Assembly (NCBI GenBank): GCA_900491605.1
Contig: UESW01003835.1
Location: forward strand, 596,516-660,515
Origin: Calamus simplicifolius
Lineage: Eukaryota; Streptophyta; Magnoliopsida; Arecales; Arecaceae
DNA length: 64,000 bases
Reading direction: 5' to 3'
The first letter of the stretch is position 1. Each line of letters opens with the position of its first letter. Below are positions 59,258-64,000 of this stretch, piece after piece. The position numbers were made by a program, and so were the translations under genes. The notes under the pieces were generated by a model. It did no database searches and was not told where the DNA came from. It saw nothing but the letters and a program-made list of their open reading frames with translations.

Positions 59258-59769
59258 GAATTTCATCTCAAAGTTGTAGATTTATTTTTCAATTATATTC
59301 TGTCATCCAAACCACTAATTCTGATTCTGGGTTTACGAGATAAGTGAGAAACGTGCTGTTCAAGCCATCATGGGGATGCTGGGATCTTCAATCAAAGCAT
59401 GGCATTGTGCAGCTGCTGAATTGCTGGGGCGCCTGATAATAAATCCTGATAATGAGCCATTTCTTCTTCCATCAGCACCCCAGGTCAGTATCCAGTTCTG
59501 AAATATGCATGAGCTTTATTGATTGCTGAATTGTATGAGAGATCCCTTGATTCTAGAGGGATCTCTTAAACACCACTTGCTGGTTCTCGTCTGGTGGAAC
59601 CCATTGAAAGGTAGACTGTGTTAGTTATGGCTCATTTTAGATTCCATGTAATGTGGATCTCTCCCATTACACTTCAACACAATGCAATACGCAGAGGCAC
59701 CTAACTGGCTTATATTTACATGCATTCATTGAACTAAATTTTTTCTATTGAACTAAATTTTTGGAGTAG

Positions 59770-59828
59770 AGGTGGATACTGCCCAGATTCATCATATTTT
59801 TCGTGAAGCCAATTCGGCAGCGGATTAG
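59770..59828 (+). mobile_element. LINE tail fragment, copy 3, truncated at block end
   Basis: ATTCATCATATTTTTCGTGA and ATTCGGCAGCGGATTAG match 41220-41260. The match stops abruptly at 59828 where block 2 ends. Confidence 0.6.
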
Positions 59829-59925
59829 GGGTCCCTCTTACCAATTTTATAGACGCTTAAGAGTTTGTCTGGCTTGAGTGGTGGAGGCTCCATAATGATG
59901 ACTTTGATGGGTGAAGTGTCGGAAC

Positions 59926-60045
59926 TGATGTCCGTGAAGCATGGGGTGCTGTCACTAGTCAGAGCATGAATTGATGTCCGTGAAGCATGGGGTGCTGTCA
60001 CTAGTCAGAGCATTAATTGCTGTTCGTGAAGTATGGGGTGCTGCA
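59926..60045. repeat. 46-bp tandem repeat (about 2.5 units)
   Basis: Units start TGATGTCCGTGAAGCATGGG and repeat with a 46-bp period; the last unit is diverged. Just upstream (59829-59925) no gene is seen. Confidence 0.85.
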
Positions 60046-60187
60046 GGGCATGGCTAACCGCTACGGCGCTTGCCAGACGTGTCCCCTACGTCATCTTTTT
60101 TTTTTGCATTCCCGCGCGGACAACGATGAGTGATAAAGTTAGGCGTATGGGCCCCAAAGTGCAACCATTGGGACAGAAGATGCAGTT

Positions 60188-61190
60188 TGGAGTTGAAGCC
60201 CGTTCACTTGCATGGCACTGTTCACATGGCACTGTTCACATGGCACTGTTCATATGGCACTGTTCATATATGGCCGACCCTCGGCACTGTTCATACATGG
60301 CCGACCCCTGGCACTGTTCATACATGGCCGACCCCCGGCATTGTTCATACATGGCCGACCCTCGGCACTGTTCATACATGGCCGACCCCGGGCACTGTTC
60401 ATACATGGCCGAACCCCGAACACTGTTCATACATGGCCAACCCCGGGCACTGTTCATACATGGCCGAACCCCGAACACTGTTCATATATGGCCGACCCCC
60501 GGCACTGTTCATATGTGGCCGAACCCCGAACACTGTTCATATGGCCGAACCCCGGCACTGTTCATATGTGGCCGAACCCCGAACACTGTTCATACATGGC
60601 CGACCCCGGGCACTGTTCACACATGGCCGACCCTGGGCACTGTTCATACATGGCCGACCCCAGGCACTATTCATACATGGCCGACCCCCGGCACTGTTCA
60701 TACATGGCCGACGCTCGGCACTGTTCATACATGGCCGACCCCAGGCACTGTTCATACATGGCCGAACCCGAACACTGTTCATACATGGCCGACCCCGAAC
60801 ACTGTTCATATGGCCGAACCCCGGCACTGTTCATATGTGGCCGACCCTGGGCACTGTTTATACATGGCCGACCCCGGGCACTGTTCATACATGGCCGACC
60901 CCGGGCACTGTTCATACATGGCCGACCCCAGGCACTGTTCATACATGGCCGACCCCCGGCACTGTTCATACATGGCCGACGCTCGGCACTGTTCATACAT
61001 GGCCGACCCCCGGCACTGTTCATACATGGCCGACCCCGGGCACTGTTCATACATGGCCGACCCTGGGCACTGTTCATATGTGGCCGAACCCCGAACACTG
61101 TTCATATGGCCGAACCCCGGCACTGTTCATATGTGGCCGAACCCCGATCACTGTTCATATGGCCGAACCCCGAACACTGTTCATATATCT
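60188..61190. repeat. 27-bp GC-rich minisatellite
   Basis: About 37 units of CACTGTTCATACATGGCCGA plus CCCCGGG, with shorter 24-26-bp variants carrying TGTGGCCGAACCCC. No stop codon occurs in the monomer in any forward frame, so frames of 396, 361 and 326 codons overlap. I do not treat any as a gene. Confidence 0.95.
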
Positions 61191-61404
61191 AAGCCTGAAA
61201 GGGGTCTCGGGGTAGGATGTTGATGGACCAGGAGGTCAAGGTGGGCCTTGGAGGTCGAAGCGGGGCTCTATCAGCTTCCTTCACGGTTCTCTAACGGCGT
61301 TGGATCAGCCATATCAGATGCCCCCTCGCCCCTGAGACGAAGCGGGCCTACCCCAGCAAGGCGAAAGGGGCGTTACTTCCCAAGTGGCTAATCCTCGCCT
61401 GATG
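61191..61404. other. Spacer between tandem arrays
   Basis: GC-rich, non-repetitive spacer between two arrays. No recognisable gene or RNA. Confidence 0.4.
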
Positions 61405-62425
61405 CAGGGCTTCATGTGCCGACGGGCGTCGGGCTTCTTGCCTAGCTGGTGCAGGGCTTCATGTGCCGACGGGCATCGAGCTTCATGCCTGGCTGGTGCA
61501 GGGCTTCATGTGCCGACGGGCGTCGGGCTTCATGCCTAGCTGGTGCAGGGCTTCATGTGCCGACGGGCGTCGGGCTTCATGCCTAGCTGGTGCAGGGCTT
61601 CAGGGCTTCATGTGCCGACGGGCGTCGGGCTTCATGCCTAGCTGGTGCAGGGCTTCATGTGCCGACGGGCGTCGGGCTTCATGCCTGGCTGGTGCAGGGC
61701 TTCATGTGCCGACGGGCGTCGGGCTTCATGCCTAGCTGGTGCAGGGCTTCATGTGCCGACGGACGTCGGGCTTCATGCCTAGCTGGTGCAGGGCTTCATG
61801 TGCCGATGGGCGTCGGGCTTCATGCCTAGCTGGTGCAGGGCTTCATGTGCCGACGGGCGTCGGGCTTCATGCCTGGCTGGTCCAGGGCTTCATGTGCCGA
61901 CGGGCATCGGGCTTCATGCCTAGCTGGTGCAGGGCTTCATGTGCCGACGGGCGTCGGGCTTCATGCCTGGCTGGTGCAGGGCTTCATGTGCCGACGGGCG
62001 TCGGGCTTCATGCCTAGCTGGTGCAGGGCTTCATGTGCCGACGGACGTCGGGCTTCATGCCTAGCTGGTGCAGGGCTTCATGTGCCGATGGGCGTCGGGC
62101 TTCATGCCTAGCTGGTGCAGGGCTTCATGTGCCGATGGGCGTCGGGCTTCATGCCTGGCTGGTCCAGGGCTTCATGTGCCGACGGGCGTCGGGCTTCATG
62201 CCTAGCTGGTGCAGGGCTTCATGTGCTGACGGGCGTCGGGCTTCATGCCTAGCTGGTGCAGGGCTTCATGTGCCGACGGGCGTCGGGCTTCATGCCTGGC
62301 TAGTGCAGGGCTTCATGTGCCGAAGGGCGTCGGGCTTCATGCCTGGTTGGTGCAGGGCTTCATGTGCCGACGGGCGTCGGGCTTCACGCCTGGCTGGTGC
62401 AGGGCTTCATGCCTGGCTGGTGCAG
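61405..62425. repeat. 47-bp GC-rich minisatellite with 282-bp higher-order repeat
   Basis: About 21 units of GCAGGGCTTCATGTGCCGAC plus GGGCGTCGGGCTTCATGCCT plus AGCTGGT. Variant units (GGACGTC; GATGGGC; GGTCCAGG) recur together at a spacing of 282 bp, i.e. six monomers. Open frames across it are repeat artefacts. Confidence 0.95.
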
Positions 62426-62433
62426 GGCTTCTG

Positions 62434-62820
62434 TTGCTGAGAGCCGGTGGTACACCGCTCTGCCAGTGGTACACTGGGCTTTGTGCCTGGCTAGTGCAGG
62501 GCTTTGGTGCCGACCGGGGTCGGGCTTTTGTTGCTGAGAGCCGGTGGTACACCGCTCTGCCAGTGGTACACTGGGCTTTGTGCCTGGCTAGTGCAGGGCT
62601 TTGGTGCCGACCGGGGTCGGGCTTTTGTTGCTGAGAGCCGGTGGTACACCGCTCTGCCAGTGGTACACTGGGCTTTGTGCTTGGCTAGTGCAGGGCTTTG
62701 GTGCCGACCGGGGTCGGGCTTTTGTTGCTGAGAGCCGGTGGTACACCGCTCTGCCAGTGGTACACTGGGCTTTGTGCCTGGCTAGTGCAGGGCTTTGGTG
62801 CCGACCGGGGTCGGGCTTTT
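62434..62820. repeat. 97-bp tandem repeat, four units
   Basis: Four nearly identical units starting GCTGAGAGCCGGTGGTACAC, spaced 97 bp. The second half of each unit (GTGCAGGGCTTTGGTGCCGA) is related to the 47-bp monomer. Confidence 0.95.
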
Positions 62821-64000
62821 GAAATGCCAACACGAGGTTTGTCTTGAAGGCTGATACAATGTTGGTCTTCCCTGCATGACATTTTTGAGTGTCAATGAAA
62901 CAAAATTGTTTTAGGTGCATTGTACTTAGCTCTTGTAGCACCCCTGTTTTCCCTATGTGGACTTGAGCATTCCCGCCCGTTGGTGGTCTGCCCCCAGGGA
63001 ATCAAGTTGGGACGGCGCCTGGAGTCGGTTGATGACCAGCTCCTTTCCGAAATGAAGCTGGGGACCCATCCTTGGAGTGCAGTGAAGAGAGAGATGAGAT
63101 CCAGAGCTGGGGACGCTGGAGCAGAGCCACGGACAAGAGTTGGAGTCGAACTCGGGAGCTAGAGGTTGCCGAGGGAAGCCCGAGCAGCCAACGGCCGTTG
63201 GAGATGAGCGGCTGGGAGAGTCCGCTGAAGTTGGACGGTTAGGAGATGATGTTGCTGGGAGTTATAGGATTTGGGCAGCCTTGACATTGATCCAAGGTAA
63301 GGAGCCCTCCAGCTTCCATGGTCCTTCTCTCTCCTATGAAGTCTCATTACGTGCATGGGTGCATGTAATGCATCTGGACGTGGCTGCTTTGGGAGCTTTC
63401 ACTTGGACTTGGGATGCGGCAGAAAGGAAGAGAAGCTTGCCTGGCGCTCGGGGATGTGGTGCCAGGAGCATGAATATGGGAGCCTCCGGGGCTGGATCTG
63501 AAGCCGAGGCGCTAGCGCCGGGTCTGGAGAAGAGCCGATGCCTCGGGGCAGAGTTGGGAACTAGAGCCATGGCCGGACCTTCCTCTGCATCGCTGTCCAT
63601 AGGAGAGAGGGCTGCTTGTGCGGCGAGCGGTGGCTCTTTGAGCTTTAAGTCGCTGATGGGCTTGATGATGTCGGACCTCTTGCTGGGGAGATTCCCAGCA
63701 GGATAAAGGATGGCTGGCCTGGGCAGTGACCAAAGGGCGAGTAAAAGCTTTTGCTCACCGTTGCGTGGTCAAAAGACGTTGCTTCTAGAGCTTTTGGACA
63801 GCCACCGTCAATGTTTGGATTTGTAGAATGAGTGGCAACATGTTCTGTTTGAATGGTCTGAGATAGTGATGATGGAACGAAAGGCTGGCCTCCTGCTGCT
63901 CAGCTCGTTGAAGGTGCCCCCCAGCTTAACTGGTGAAATCTTCACAATCCACCATCTTCAGGATCCACCGTTTTGATAAAAAGGGATGAGGATCTGCAAA
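62821..64000. other. GC-rich unassigned DNA
   Basis: I recognise no domain here. A 188-codon open frame at 63140-63706 (GTG start) has low-complexity, Ala/Gly/Ser-rich content and no family resemblance. Given the GC-rich arrays before it, this may be internal or LTR sequence of another gypsy element. Confidence 0.3.

Larger units (their letters stand above)
52353..59483 (+). pseudogene. LFR-like fragment, block 2, split by copia-2
   Basis: Exon 52353-52461 and exon 59345-59483 are the same two LFR-like exons as in block 1. This copy keeps SIKAWHCAAAELLGR, closer to the usual family sequence than block 1 (SIKLWHC). Copia-2 inserted 11 bases inside the intron, just after the donor. Confidence 0.75.
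41455..59828 (+). repeat. Segmental duplication, block 2 (with insertion)
   Basis: Right copy of the duplicated block. It lacks the gypsy/AT-rich insertion and copia-1, but has copia-2 (52473-59257). Homology to block 1 ends at 59828, inside the LINE-like sequence (GCGGATTAG), where unrelated DNA begins. Confidence 0.9.

Noticed and set aside
60033..61223. 396-codon open frame as a repeat-protein gene
   Set aside because: All three forward frames are open across the same minisatellite because the 27-bp monomer has no stops; there is no domain, splice context or frame preference.
61463..62634. Series of 70-140-codon Cys/Ala-rich frames
   Set aside because: Artefacts of the 47-bp and 97-bp arrays; frames change with monomer phase.
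63140..63706. 188-codon GC-rich frame as a gene
   Set aside because: GTG start, biased composition, overlapping minus-strand frames and no motif; insufficient support.

Overview
The window is repeat-rich nuclear DNA from a flowering plant. It carries GT-AG introns, Ty1/copia and Ty3/gypsy LTR retrotransposons, Tourist-like MITEs, LINE tails and plant-type host genes (plant tetraspanin, AOP1-like dioxygenase, LFR-like armadillo exons, RING/PHD protein). The style fits a monocot with a large repeat fraction; a palm is my guess and is not proven here. One 97-base run of N (12736-12832) marks a scaffold gap. Many coding regions carry one-base frame breaks, which could be real decay or draft-sequence error.

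Layout. 1-5631: 3' exons of a RING plus PHD-finger gene. 5890-7650: GA microsatellite, a dispersed repeat and a nest of Tourist-like MITEs. 7986-9507: a two-exon tetraspanin gene. 10050-10245: a LINE 3' end. 11090-12735: AT-rich foldback DNA. 12833-19130: 3' part of a gypsy element of Tat type (decayed pol, 25-bp tandem array, antisense coiled-coil ORF, 3' LTR), followed by a second copy of the AT-rich DNA. 20663-23502: an apparently intact three-exon AOP1-like 2-oxoglutarate dioxygenase. 24464-37563: a long gypsy-type solo LTR split by a 10.1-kb SIRE-like copia element (25818-35914). 37564-41427: repeat remnants, two exons of an LFR-like gene and another LINE tail. 41455-59828: a second copy of the whole dioxygenase-to-LFR block. 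Its dioxygenase is broken, its solo LTR is uninterrupted, and a different, younger copia element (52473-59257) sits in the LFR intron. 59829-62820: four successive families of GC-rich tandem repeats. 62821-64000: GC-rich DNA with no recognisable gene.

The main result is a segmental tandem duplication whose two copies date each other's insertions. The solo LTR is in both copies, so it came first. Each copia element has a 5-bp target-site duplication and an unoccupied site in the other copy, so both came after. One dioxygenase copy stayed open with its full iron-binding triad. The other lost its HxD histidine through two frame-compensating deletions and then its C-terminus through a third indel. 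I found no bacterial-style operon, CRISPR array, RNA gene or clear novel enzymatic system. The most open questions are a GGAGYCGACACC motif clustered in two unrelated LTR families, and the tandem arrays with higher-order structure at the right end.
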